From: an uncultured Clostridium sp.
GTDB taxonomy: Bacteria; Bacillota; Clostridia; Lachnospirales; Lachnospiraceae
DNA: 15,150 bases
Direction: 5' to 3'
Assembly: GCA_900551135.1 (NCBI GenBank)
Contig: URUX01000049.1
Location: forward strand, 1-15,150
Shown here: one piece after another, positions 1 to 7,760 of the stretch
Layout: the number at the start of each line of letters is the position of its first letter
Position numbering within the stretch: the first letter of the stretch is position 1
Position numbers and translations under genes: made by a program
The notes under the pieces: model-generated
The model's database searches: none
Seen by the model: the letters and a program-made list of their open reading frames with translations, nothing else
What the model was told of the DNA's origin: nothing

Positions 1-1253
1 ACCATATAAACATTCACTGTTTTCCCACTTCGGCTGTTAAAAAACACCCTGTCTCCGGTATGACTGTAAATTGGATGAGGATGAGCGTCCTGACCTAACC
101 AGTCGCTTTCATGTTTACACAGCGGAATCCAGGTAAGACTTCCTTTTTCCCACTCCGGCAGCACCTTGCAGATGTATTCTGCATCTTTTTTATGGGGATC
201 CGGACCATTGTCCGTACTGTTTTCCCGAACTTTCTTCACGTCCCACGGGTACTTAAAATATCCGTCGCAAACCAGATTTCCCATATGATCCATAGTAAAA
301 TGACCATACGCATCATAATCATCCGGCAATGCAATCTCCCAGTAACAGCGACGTTCCATATCATATTTTCCCACCATAGCAGGACCATCCTGATAGCCGC
401 CATGATAAATGATGGTTTTTCCATCATCACTCCACATTTCATGGCATACCCAGTCTTCAGCTTTTCTTGCATATCCTCTGGGATTTCCCAGGGTATCCGA
501 ACCTTCTGTGCGGATACGGATGATTTCATCTGTTTCATGGTTATACAGCCAGATTCTCCGGATTCCGCAGGAAAAGCTTGGCCATTCGTGATTATACATA
601 ATTTGTTCCGGATTTACCGGATTAAACTGTACATGCGTAATCCAGCATTTGGGAACTTTCTTTTCAAACAGCAGTTCTCCGGTTGCGGTATCATATACGC
701 AAAGATAGCTGCTCAAATTTTCTTCCTGCACTCTTCCGTCAATATCATATACCGGCCGCTTATCTAATCCGCTTCCTTCTGTATCCGGATCAAAATCCAG
801 ACATCTTCCGTCTGTCATAGGTACACAAAGACGCGTTCCATCTTTGCTTACATGAGTAAAGGCTGTCATACGCCCGTCTGGTACAGAATTTAAGATCTGA
901 ATCTTTCCTTCCAGGTCGGCTTTGCATATTTTATCGTCCTGAATATAATAAATGATATTGTTTTCGCAGTCTAAACTCACACTGGCTTTTCCAAGTCCCT
1001 GATTGAAGGTTCCGTCAAAGTAAACATAACTCTTCAAAATTCCCTTTTTGTTATCGGTCAGTATTTTTTCTTCCCCGGTATACAGATCCTTGACAACCAC
1101 ATTCGGCGAACCATCCCGATCAGTCAGAAGATAGATTCTCCTGTCGTCTCTGCTCAGAGAAGAGCAGGTAAAATATAGAAGCTGAGTATCATACTTCTCC
1201 CGGTCAGCACAACCGCTGACCAACATCTGGCAATTCATTAATGATTTTTCCAT
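1..1253 (-). CDS. ogl: Oligogalacturonate lyase, C-terminus cut by window start
   Basis: The frame is open from an ATG at 1253 to the window edge and gives 417 residues, so only a short C-terminal tail is missing (family members are about 390 residues). Ogl is a cytoplasmic beta-propeller lyase that splits unsaturated digalacturonate into 5-keto-4-deoxyuronate units. The C-terminal QDAHPHP motif (Q388, H391, H393) and an upstream histidine in HEMWSDDG (H271) match the Gln plus three His metal site known for this family; NHEWP (H222) matches the conserved region thought to supply the catalytic base. Repeated blade-like segments such as THVSKDG and SHTGDRVFF fit a seven-bladed propeller. A GGGAGAG ribosome binding site lies at the end of the esterase gene, whose TAG stop is one base before this ATG, so the two are probably translationally coupled. 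No signal peptide is seen. The family call is firm; the exact substrate is taken from family knowledge. Confidence 0.85.
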   Translation of the reverse strand, partial: MEKSLMNCQMLVSGCADREKYDTQLLYFTCSSLSRDDRRIYLLTDRDGSPNVVVKDLYTGEEKILTDNKKGILKSYVYFDGTFNQGLGKASVSLDCENNIIYYIQDDKICKADLEGKIQILNSVPDGRMTAFTHVSKDGTRLCVPMTDGRCLDFDPDTEGSGLDKRPVYDIDGRVQEENLSSYLCVYDTATGELLFEKKVPKCWITHVQFNPVNPEQIMYNHEWPSFSCGIRRIWLYNHETDEIIRIRTEGSDTLGNPRGYARKAEDWVCHEMWSDDGKTIIYHGGYQDGPAMVGKYDMERRCYWEIALPDDYDAYGHFTMDHMGNLVCDGYFKYPWDVKKVRENSTDNGPDPHKKDAEYICKVLPEWEKGSLTWIPLCKHESDWLGQDAHPHPIYSHTGDRVFFNSRSGKTVNVYM

Positions 1254-1254
1254 G

Positions 1255-2028
1255 CTATTTTTCTCTCCCTTCCATCCATTCCAGACAAAGATTCATCCAA
1301 TGAGCAATATGGGCATCGGGATGCAGGTTTTCTTCCTCTGATTCTACTTCCGGCGTCGCCAGACTCATTCCATGAAGGCCTCTGTGAAACATATGATACT
1401 CGCACTCCGCACCGTCAAGAGTCAGTTTTTGCGCGAAAAGAAGCGAATTCATAGCCGGAACCTTTTCATCTGGCTGGGTATTCCATAAAAATACCGGAGG
1501 GGTTTTGGATAAATCCCGCCTCTCCAAAGAAAACAACTGAATCAAGTCCGGATTTCCGCCTGTCAGCCGCTGAACAGAGCCTGCATGACCATATTCTCCC
1601 ATGGAAATTACCGGGTATCCTAAAATCAATCCGTCCGGGCGGTTTCGCTGCTGTTCCTCTTTTGTAAAAAGGATATCTTCATTCCAAAGAACGCCAAGAC
1701 TGGCTGCCAAATGTCCTCCTGCCGAAAATCCGGCCACCCAGATTCTGCTGCATGCTTCTTTCCAGTGAGAATCCGTCCGGAGCCAACGGACACTCCACGC
1801 CAATTCTTTTAAGGGGCTGCTCTCATGAACGGTTTTTTCCAAATTGTAGCTTAAAACCGCTGCATGGTATCCATTCTGATTGAATGCCTCTGCTATGGGT
1901 TTCCCTTCCCGTAAAGCCAGAAAGCTGTAACCGCCGCCAGGACAGATTAATACCATTTCATCTTTTGCATTCTCCCTGCACTGATAAAACTCCAACGTTC
2001 CTCCATACGGAGTCTCCATCCTTTTCAT
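1255..2028 (-). CDS. Alpha/beta-hydrolase esterase (acetyl esterase-like)
   Basis: A 257-residue serine hydrolase. It shows an oxyanion-hole motif PGGGY (30-34), the nucleophile elbow GFSAGG with Ser102, an acid in TQPDEKVP (Asp187) and a C-terminal histidine in GLHG (His219), the order expected for small carbohydrate or acetyl esterases. There is no signal peptide, so it should act in the cytoplasm on imported material. Sitting directly before ogl, one base apart, it may remove acetyl or methyl groups from oligogalacturonides; that is inference from context. The frame stays open to an upstream ATG at 2136, but I chose the ATG at 2028 because a GGAGG box lies 7 bases before it and the upstream extension overlaps dctM and a hairpin. 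A start four codons further in (METPYGG) is possible. Generic annotations such as xylanase or lipase-like would rest on the same fold. Confidence 0.8.
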   Translation of the reverse strand: MKRMETPYGGTLEFYQCRENAKDEMVLICPGGGYSFLALREGKPIAEAFNQNGYHAAVLSYNLEKTVHESSPLKELAWSVRWLRTDSHWKEACSRIWVAGFSAGGHLAASLGVLWNEDILFTKEEQQRNRPDGLILGYPVISMGEYGHAGSVQRLTGGNPDLIQLFSLERRDLSKTPPVFLWNTQPDEKVPAMNSLLFAQKLTLDGAECEYHMFHRGLHGMSLATPEVESEEENLHPDAHIAHWMNLCLEWMEGREK

Positions 2029-2039
2029 CCTTATTCCTC

Positions 2040-2071
2040 CACAAAAGGGGTGCCAAATCATGCACCCCTTT
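2040..2071 (-). terminator. Hairpin between dctM and esterase, weak terminator or attenuator
   Basis: A perfect 10-bp inverted repeat (2044-2053 with 2062-2071) with an 8-base loop lies in the gap between the dctM stop and the esterase start. Read on the minus strand the stem is followed by only four T residues, three of them inside the stem, and then directly by the esterase GGAGG box. It could cause partial termination, protect the 3' end of the dctPQM message after processing, or mask the ribosome binding site. Confidence 0.5.
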
Positions 2072-2092
2072 CCGCTTAATGTTATACAAATG

Positions 2093-3382
2093 TCAGCTGA
2101 ACATAGCTGGAACAAACAAACTGATTGCCGGAACAAAGGTAACCAGCAGTAATGTGATAATCATGCAAATGTAAAATGGCAGCGTTGCCTTTACAACTTT
2201 TTCCATCGGAATCTTTGCCACGGCAGAACCGATAAAGAGCACGGAACCTACCGGAGGAGTCAGAAGTCCGATACCACAGTTTAAGATTACAATGATACCA
2301 AACTGAACTGGATCAATACCAATGGATTTTGCAATCGGGAGTAAAATAGGCGTTGCAATCAGGATAATCGGAGACATATCCATAATACAGCCCAAAACCA
2401 GTAAAATCGCATTCAGTAAGAGTGCTATCAAAATTGGGTTATCGGTCAGACCAACAATTGCATTTGCTGCCATATCCGGCACGTGAAGACGGGTCAGACA
2501 GAATCCGAAAATGCTGGAAGTTGCAATCAGAATCATGACAATTGACAGCGTGTCAACACAGTCTCCCAGTACTCTCCAAACGCCTTTCCAGTCTAAACCT
2601 TTGTAAATAAATACGCTGACCAGCAAACTGTATATAACTGCGATTGCTGCTGACTCTGTAGCCGTAAATGCACCGCCTACTACGCCTACCACAACAATCA
2701 GGATAGCTGCCAGAGCCCAGAAAGAAACGCTTAACTGCTTGATCAAATTGGTAATGCTGAATTTTTCACCCTTCGGATAATTTCTTTTTACAGAAATAAT
2801 GTAAGAGCCAATCATCAGAGAAAGAGCCAGTACTGCTCCCGGCACGTAACCTGCCAGAAACAGGCTTCCAACGGAAATACCGCCTGCTGTAGTCGCATAA
2901 ATAACCATGTTATGACTTGGCGGAACTAAAAGTCCCTCACAGGAAGAGGTAATCGTAACTGCGGTAGAAAAGTCATCATCATATCCCTGATCTACCATCA
3001 TAGGGATTAATAAGGACCCCAAGGAAGCAGTATCTGCTGCAGCAGATCCGGAAATTCCTCCAAAGAAATAAGAAGCCACAATATTTACCATTGCCATGCC
3101 GCCGCGCATCCAGCCTACACAGGCATTAGCCAGTGCAATCAGTTTTTCTGAGATTCCGCCGCTTCCCATCAGACAGCCCATTGTAATAAAGAACGGAACT
3201 GCCATCAGGCTAAATGAGTTAATGCCTTTTACCATCTGCTGGCAGATTGTCGTCAGAGGAAGTCCCTGAGACAGCAGGCATAAAATAGAAGAAAGGGCAA
3301 CTGCGTATGCAATTGGAAATCTCAGGAAGATCATAATAAAAAAGCTTCCCAACAAAATTAATATCGCCATGCTCTCGCTCAT
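2093..3382 (-). CDS. dctM: TRAP transporter large permease subunit, DctM family
   Basis: A 429-residue, very hydrophobic protein with roughly a dozen membrane segments, the normal size for DctM. It is the channel-forming subunit of a tripartite ATP-independent periplasmic (TRAP) transporter, which imports organic acids using an ion gradient. Family signatures are visible: FFGGISGSAAADTASLG near 106-122, GGAFTATESAAIAVIYSL near 239-256, and GLLTPPVGSVLFIGSAV near 371-387. The start codon shares its A with the dctQ stop (TAATG), and a GGAGGAG ribosome binding site lies just upstream inside dctQ, so the two permease genes are translationally coupled. The neighbours ogl and uxuB suggest a uronate or oligouronide cargo, but the permease itself does not reveal the substrate. 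Confidence 0.95.
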   Translation of the reverse strand: MSESMAILILLGSFFIMIFLRFPIAYAVALSSILCLLSQGLPLTTICQQMVKGINSFSLMAVPFFITMGCLMGSGGISEKLIALANACVGWMRGGMAMVNIVASYFFGGISGSAAADTASLGSLLIPMMVDQGYDDDFSTAVTITSSCEGLLVPPSHNMVIYATTAGGISVGSLFLAGYVPGAVLALSLMIGSYIISVKRNYPKGEKFSITNLIKQLSVSFWALAAILIVVVGVVGGAFTATESAAIAVIYSLLVSVFIYKGLDWKGVWRVLGDCVDTLSIVMILIATSSIFGFCLTRLHVPDMAANAIVGLTDNPILIALLLNAILLVLGCIMDMSPIILIATPILLPIAKSIGIDPVQFGIIVILNCGIGLLTPPVGSVLFIGSAVAKIPMEKVVKATLPFYICMIITLLLVTFVPAISLFVPAMFS

Positions 3383-3903
3383 TACTGCTCCTCCTTTAAC
3401 ACAATACTTTTAATATGGTTATAAAGTGCCTCTATTTCAAATACCAGCATGGCAACTCCGGCCAGAGGAATTGGAAAATACATCCAGAATTTAGACAGCC
3501 ATGGCATACTGGTATAAAAGCCCTTTGCACCAAGTCCGGTTGCATAATTCCATCCGACTACAATCATAACCAGGGACAGCATAAGAACTGATACATCTGC
3601 CAGAATATCCAGCGACTGAATCAGTTTTTTAGGAAGATACCTGTCAAAGGCAGTCATACGAATATGAGCGCCTCTCCGAATAGCAAGTGCAGCAGAAAGC
3701 ACTGCCATATAAGACATAAATGTCAGAACAGCTTCCTCACTCCAGGATGGATCTGGAATAAATGGAATATATCGGCCAGCAACTGCCACACTGGTAATGA
3801 CTATGTCTAAAACCAAAAGAATCTTGCAGATAAATAATACTGCTTTATAAGTCATATCATATGCTGGCTTTATTTTGTCAATTTTTTCAAAAATTGTCGG
3901 CAT
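3382..3903 (-). CDS. dctQ: TRAP transporter small permease subunit, DctQ family
   Basis: A 173-residue protein with four hydrophobic stretches (about 21-46, 61-78, 101-122 and 137-156), typical for the small membrane subunit of TRAP transporters. The WSEEA motif before the second membrane segment and the basic RRGAHIRM segment are usual DctQ landmarks. It should pair with DctM in the cytoplasmic membrane and help the binding protein dock. Its AAAGGGG ribosome binding site falls immediately after the T-tract of the terminator at 3919-3956, so transcripts reach dctQ only by reading through that hairpin, or start anew within the very short gap, for which I see no promoter. Identification is by length, topology and position between dctP and dctM. 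Confidence 0.9.
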   Translation of the reverse strand: MPTIFEKIDKIKPAYDMTYKAVLFICKILLVLDIVITSVAVAGRYIPFIPDPSWSEEAVLTFMSYMAVLSAALAIRRGAHIRMTAFDRYLPKKLIQSLDILADVSVLMLSLVMIVVGWNYATGLGAKGFYTSMPWLSKFWMYFPIPLAGVAMLVFEIEALYNHIKSIVLKEEQ

Positions 3904-3918
3904 ACCGTTTCCCCTTTC

Positions 3919-3956
3919 AAAAAACGGGTACAGAAACTGCCTGTTTTCTGTACCCG
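3919..3956 (-). terminator. Intra-operon terminator between dctP and dctQ
   Basis: A perfect 12-bp stem (3925-3936 with 3945-3956) with an 8-base loop is followed on the minus strand by six T residues. This is a textbook rho-independent terminator placed 15 bases after the dctP stop and 16 bases before the dctQ start. Incomplete termination here would give more binding protein than permease, as is common for transporters. Confidence 0.85.
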
Positions 3957-3970
3957 CATCAAGCTATCTC

Positions 3971-5110
3971 TTATTTGTCACAATCAAGAATCTGCTGATA
4001 CAGATCTTCCTGTCCCTTAATAGCGTTTGCAACAACATCCTTCACAGCATCCTGCCATGGAGTCTTGTCCTCAACCTCTACTACGGCAACACCAGAAGCC
4101 TTTAATTCTTCCAGAACTTCGCCTTCTTTGTTCTCAGAAAGTTCTGCATTGAAATCTGCAGCATAGTTTGCAGCTTCTACTACACATGCCTGCTGTGCTT
4201 CTGTCAGCTTGTTCCATGCATCTTCTGTGATTACGATCTCAATCAGACCTAACTGATGGCCATCCAGAATCAGGTTTGGAGCAACCTCTGGGAATGCATT
4301 GGATTTGTAGTTTGCAATCGGCTGTTCAGCTCCATCTACAACACCAGTCTGCAGTGCAGAATATAACTCAGTAAACGCGATTACCGTTGCGCTTGCGCCA
4401 AAACTCTCAACAGTACCTACCATAACAGGGTCGGAAGAAACACGAAGCTTCAGTCCCTTTAAATCATCTAAACCTGCAACTGGTTTTGCAGTAAAGAAAT
4501 GACGGAAGCCTTCCTCTCCATAAGTCAGACCCTTAATGCCCAGTCCCAGATCTTCAGTCTCGGATAAAAACTCCTTGGCTACATCGCTCTTTGCAAAGTT
4601 CCAGAAATGTTCCCGATCAGAGAAGATATATGGAAGAGCCAGCAGTCCTGCTTTTGCTGCGCCATAGTTGGTTAAAGAGGATACGGAAAGACGAGCCATA
4701 TCAACAGTGCCGCTGTGTCCTACCATTGCATCCAGAATATCTCCTTCAGCGCCTAATACGCCGCTGGCCTGAATATCTACTTTAATAGAACCGCCAGAAA
4801 GTTCTTCTACTTTCTCTTTGAATGCGGTATCGGTCTGTCCAACGATTGTATCAAGAGGGTTAACCTCTGCATATACCAGCGTTACTTCCGGATCGCCAGA
4901 CGCATCCGGTACATTTGCTGCGTCCGCATCTTTTTCTGCCTCTGTTGCTTCAGCCTCTTCGCTCTCAGCCGGAGCCTCTGTTGCTGCTGGGGCTTCTGTT
5001 GCTGCCGGAGCTGCAGTAGTTGCTGTCTCTGGGGACTTTAATCCACAGCCAGCCATAGAGCTAGCTACCATTGCTGTACAAAGCAGTGCAGATAACCATC
5101 TTTTTTTCAT
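3971..5110 (-). CDS. dctP: TRAP transporter solute-binding lipoprotein, DctP family
   Basis: A 379-residue extracellular binding protein. The N-terminus has Lys-Lys-Arg, a hydrophobic core and a lipobox ending MAGC, so Cys22 should be lipidated and the protein held at the outer face of the membrane. Residues about 29-66 form a low-complexity Ala/Thr/Glu/Pro linker with repeated ATEAPA units. The DctP domain then runs to the C-terminus, with the LKGLKLRV segment whose arginine (R223) is the conserved carboxylate-binding residue of the family, and GVVDGAEQP (256-264). The ligand therefore most likely carries a carboxylate, which fits a uronate or oligouronide, though sequence alone cannot prove it. 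A GGAGG box lies 9 bases before the ATG. It is first in the dctPQM unit, with a separate promoter upstream and a strong terminator downstream. Confidence 0.93.
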   Translation of the reverse strand: MKKRWLSALLCTAMVASSMAGCGLKSPETATTAAPAATEAPAATEAPAESEEAEATEAEKDADAANVPDASGDPEVTLVYAEVNPLDTIVGQTDTAFKEKVEELSGGSIKVDIQASGVLGAEGDILDAMVGHSGTVDMARLSVSSLTNYGAAKAGLLALPYIFSDREHFWNFAKSDVAKEFLSETEDLGLGIKGLTYGEEGFRHFFTAKPVAGLDDLKGLKLRVSSDPVMVGTVESFGASATVIAFTELYSALQTGVVDGAEQPIANYKSNAFPEVAPNLILDGHQLGLIEIVITEDAWNKLTEAQQACVVEAANYAADFNAELSENKEGEVLEELKASGVAVVEVEDKTPWQDAVKDVVANAIKGQEDLYQQILDCDK

Positions 5111-5172
5111 ATCTTGTTTCCTCCTTTTTTACGCGTTTTTAATAAACTTTTTATTTTTTTAACGCTGTCTTA

Positions 5173-5201
5173 ATTATAGTTACTTTTATAACTCTTTGAA
5201 A
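5173..5201 (-). promoter_or_regulatory. Probable sigma-A promoter of dctP
   Basis: The minus strand has a perfect TATAAT -10 box (5173-5178). The best -35 candidates are TTTCAA with a 17-base spacer (5196-5201, 3/6 matches) or TTCAAA with a 16-base spacer (5195-5200, 4/6). The weak -35 suits a promoter that needs an activator. It lies about 60 bases before the dctP ATG. Confidence 0.6.
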
Positions 5202-5257
5202 CCGTAATTTTTTGTGAATAATAGTATTTTTTTAGCTAATTCTGTAATGTTTTTGTG
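5202..5257 (-). promoter_or_regulatory. Three 20-bp-phased motifs, candidate response-regulator operator
   Basis: Directly upstream of the dctP -35 region the plus strand shows three GTA(A/T)T plus T-tract motifs whose GTA triplets start at 5204, 5224 and 5244, exactly two helical turns apart. The outer two are the most alike: GTAATTTTTTGTG and GTAATGTTTTTGTG. Position and phasing suit an AraC-type regulator binding one face of the helix. The region is AT-rich, so chance similarity is possible for the weaker middle copy. Confidence 0.4.
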
Positions 5258-5295
5258 CAAAAAGAATAAGAGCCCCATTACAGGCTCTTATTCTT
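5258..5295 (-). terminator. Terminator of the two-component operon
   Basis: A perfect 13-bp inverted repeat (5262-5274 with 5283-5295) with an 8-base loop is followed on the minus strand by a T run. The stem begins inside the last codons of the response regulator and includes its TAA stop. It separates the kinase-regulator transcript from the dctP promoter region. The mirrored arms also carry T and A runs on the plus strand, but no plus-strand gene uses it. Confidence 0.85.
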
Positions 5296-6085
5296 CCCTG
5301 AAAATTGACATTCGATATTCTGTCGGACTCATCCCCGTAATTCTGCGGAACACCTTTGTAAAGTAATTCGAATCCCCATAACCGACTGCCTTTCCCACAT
5401 CTTTTACATTCACTGTAGGCTGCTGCAATTGACGCTTTGCTTCTTCCACTCGAAATTCTGTCAAATACGTAGTAAAATTTTTATGAAAACACTGTTTAAA
5501 CAATTTGCTGAAATAGGTTTCCGAATAGTTTATGGCTTTGGCCGCATCCTGCATGGAGATATCATACATATAATTTGCCTCAACGTATTCCTCCATCATC
5601 TGAGTCACTTTCAACTGGCGGGTATCATTTGACTCCTCTGTTTCTTCCTCCTCTTCCTTCCAGGATTCCTCTTCCTGCTTCTGCCCGTCTTCCCGGCTGT
5701 CCTCCTGATGGTTTTCTGCAATCCGCAGCGCCTCTTCCATAACCAGAATCAGTTCCTGTTCATCAAACGGCTTTAGGAGATAGTCCAGCGCCCGTACCGT
5801 AATAGCCTTTTTCGCATAAGAAAATTCATCAAAGGCTGTCAGAAAAATAATGCAGCAGGTTTTATCCTTTTTCCGCAGCAGTTCTGCTGCCTCAATCCCG
5901 CTGATTCCAGGCATTTCAATATCTAAAACTGCAATCTGATAGTTCTGTCTGTCATACAGTTCCAAAGCCTGACGTCCATTTTCCGCCTCTATTATCTCAC
6001 ATCTGTCCCCCAGATTTTTAATCAGCGTCTTTTTGAGTACTGCTCTCTCAATCGCCTCATCATCCGCAATCAAAACCGAAATCAT
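5288..6085 (-). CDS. Response regulator, YesN type (receiver plus AraC HTH)
   Basis: A 265-residue two-domain transcription regulator. The receiver domain (1-120) has the acidic pocket D8/D9, phospho-acceptor D55 in LDIEMPG, T83 and the K105-P106 pair. A strongly acidic linker rich in Glu and Gln (about 127-154) leads to a C-terminal AraC-type pair of helix-turn-helix motifs (about 162-262), with the family ending YGDSNYFTKVFRRITGMSP. Its ATG overlaps the kinase stop by 4 bases (ATGA), so the partner is clear. The adjacent downstream TRAP transporter, with phased motifs before its promoter, is the likely target: phosphorylated regulator should activate dctP in response to the external substrate. 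That link is inference from position. The AraC-type output domain separates it from the LytTR class. Confidence 0.95.
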   Translation of the reverse strand: MISVLIADDEAIERAVLKKTLIKNLGDRCEIIEAENGRQALELYDRQNYQIAVLDIEMPGISGIEAAELLRKKDKTCCIIFLTAFDEFSYAKKAITVRALDYLLKPFDEQELILVMEEALRIAENHQEDSREDGQKQEEESWKEEEEETEESNDTRQLKVTQMMEEYVEANYMYDISMQDAAKAINYSETYFSKLFKQCFHKNFTTYLTEFRVEEAKRQLQQPTVNVKDVGKAVGYGDSNYFTKVFRRITGMSPTEYRMSIFREE

Positions 6086-7611
6086 ACCTGTTCCTCTTTC
6101 TCCTCACATTTGAAAAATACGTTATCAGATTCTTCCTTTTGAGGAATCGCCATCTGAACCACTGTTCCGCAGCCTTCTTTACTGTAAATCTGAAATTCCC
6201 CATTTTGATATATGCTGTGAATCCGCTTGGAAATATTTCCCAATCCGATTCCCACCTTGGCCGTCTGTCCGTCTTTTAATCCTTCCCGAACTTCCTGCAG
6301 ACGCTGACAGCTGATACCCAAACCGCTGTCTGCCACAGAGATCATTGCCATTCCCTCCTTTTCCCATATCCGAACCAGAATCTTCCCTCCTGATTCCTTT
6401 TTCGATATCCCATGAATAATGGCATTTTCTACAATAGGCTGCATGGTAAATGCCGGAATCCGCACTCTCTCAGCTTCTACCCGGATATCTGTTTCATAAG
6501 TTACCCGGCTTCCAAAACGCATTTTCTGAATATAAATATAGTTTTGTACCACATCCAGTTCCTGTTTCAGCGCCACAATCTGTTCTGATGTCTTTAAATT
6601 ATAACGGAACAGACTGCTCATGCTGGTAATCATCTTTTCCGTAGTCTCTGCCTCCTCCAGCTGGGCAGTACAGGCAATCATACTCAGGGTATTAAAAAGA
6701 AAATGAGGATTAATCTGACTTTTCAGCAGTTCCATTCTGGCTGCTTCCAGACGTTTTTCTGTTTCCATTCGTTCCACCTCTTCCCGGTGAAGACGATCCG
6801 ACATATCATTTTTCTCCTGAAGCATGTGAATGTTTTCCTGCATAGCATGTTTCATACGATTAAAATTGCACACCAGCTTCCCCATTTCGTCCTGATTTTC
6901 AATGGCAATGTCTTCCTCCGTAAAATCTCCGGATTCAATTCTGACAGAACTTTCCGAAAGCTTCAAAACCGGATCTACCATAGTTTCTGCCAGGACTTTC
7001 GTCATCCACAAAATCACTCCCAGCATCAGACCTGAGATTGCCAGAAGCCCGTATGGCAGTCTGGAAAAACGCCCTGCTTTTTCCTGATACCCTGCATTTC
7101 CATGATCCAATGTCTCCTGAATCAGCCGTTTTCCATAGAGAATCAAATAGTCCTGAATGCTGTAAACCCAGTACATTTTTTTTACATACTCAGAATCCGC
7201 TTCATTCATGGACAAAATTTCATTTCTCAACTCCGTATAGCTGTCATACGTATTTTTTATGGACCAGGTTCTGGCATAACGCCGGCTGCCAATCACACGG
7301 TATGAATAGGGCAAATTGGAGATACTTCTCCTGGTTCTTTCCGCTGCCTTCTCATAGGATTTTCTGTTTTTTTCCGTATCTTCTCTCATGAAGGTCTGAA
7401 AGGCTTCCTTTTCCTCTTCCATTGCCTCTAAAAAATCACCGCATCTGGCATTGTCATTTAAAATATCGCTGAATCCGTCTATGGAAAATTCCACCAGCTT
7501 AAAATTAAAAAATGCAGAAATCGTCAGCACCAGTGTCACAATACTGGCAAATGCCCATAATTTTTGCTGTAACGATATTGAAAACCACATTTTTTTCAGC
7601 AGCTTATACAT
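6082..7611 (-). CDS. Membrane sensor histidine kinase, LytS/YesM type
   Basis: A 509-residue sensor kinase. It has a first membrane helix (about 18-36), an extracellular sensing segment of about 145 residues, a second membrane helix (about 187-206), a HAMP linker (about 208-260), a coiled coil, a His_kinase domain with QINPHFLFNTL (phospho-acceptor H303), and an HATPase domain with the N-box IVENAIIHG (N396), ADSGLG and GIGLGNI glycine boxes. Such kinases phosphorylate YesN-like regulators and often sense sugars or sugar acids outside the cell. I chose the ATG at 7611 over an in-frame TTG at 7623 because a GAGGTG box sits 6 bases before it. A promoter with a perfect -10 precedes the gene, and a 4-base overlap couples it to the regulator. 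The sensing segment has no motif I can name, so the ligand is unknown. Confidence 0.94.
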   Translation of the reverse strand: MYKLLKKMWFSISLQQKLWAFASIVTLVLTISAFFNFKLVEFSIDGFSDILNDNARCGDFLEAMEEEKEAFQTFMREDTEKNRKSYEKAAERTRRSISNLPYSYRVIGSRRYARTWSIKNTYDSYTELRNEILSMNEADSEYVKKMYWVYSIQDYLILYGKRLIQETLDHGNAGYQEKAGRFSRLPYGLLAISGLMLGVILWMTKVLAETMVDPVLKLSESSVRIESGDFTEEDIAIENQDEMGKLVCNFNRMKHAMQENIHMLQEKNDMSDRLHREEVERMETEKRLEAARMELLKSQINPHFLFNTLSMIACTAQLEEAETTEKMITSMSSLFRYNLKTSEQIVALKQELDVVQNYIYIQKMRFGSRVTYETDIRVEAERVRIPAFTMQPIVENAIIHGISKKESGGKILVRIWEKEGMAMISVADSGLGISCQRLQEVREGLKDGQTAKVGIGLGNISKRIHSIYQNGEFQIYSKEGCGTVVQMAIPQKEESDNVFFKCEEKEEQV

Positions 7612-7652
7612 AAAACACCTCAAAATTGCCGTATAACAAGTTCCGTCTGTCT

Positions 7653-7682
7653 ATTATAGCCCCAAAACCAGGATTCGGGCAA
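7653..7682 (-). promoter_or_regulatory. Probable sigma-A promoter of the two-component operon
   Basis: The minus strand reads TTGCCC (7677-7682, 4/6 match to -35), an 18-base spacer and a perfect TATAAT (7653-7658), about 40 bases before the kinase start. It begins right after the uxuB terminator, so the two-component genes should have their own transcript. Confidence 0.65.
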
Positions 7683-7684
7683 GC

Positions 7685-7720
7685 AAAAAAGGCGCTTCCG
7701 GCATATTTGCCGAAAGCGCC
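7685..7720 (-). terminator. Terminator of uxuB
   Basis: A GC-rich hairpin: 7-bp stem GGCGCTT/AAGCGCC (7691-7697 with 7714-7720), one C-A mismatch, then 5 more pairs around a 4-base loop. On the minus strand it is followed by six T residues. It lies about 40 bases after the uxuB stop and isolates this gene from the kinase operon. Confidence 0.88.
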
Positions 7721-7760
7721 AGCTAGTCTAAACTGAGTTTTATCGAACTGAACGATTGTT

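Noticed and set aside
111..767. 218-residue plus-strand open frame
   Set aside because: It lies antisense to the continuous Ogl frame, which has recognisable family motifs throughout; this frame has no domain-like features or ribosome binding site.
2029..2136. Longer N-terminus for the esterase starting at 2136
   Set aside because: The extension overlaps the dctM end and the hairpin, has no family similarity, and the ATG at 2028 has a well-placed GGAGG box.
5195..5211. CcpA cre-like site TTTGAAACCGTAATTTT at the dctP -35
   Set aside because: It has about three mismatches to the cre consensus, including at conserved positions, so catabolite repression cannot be claimed from it.
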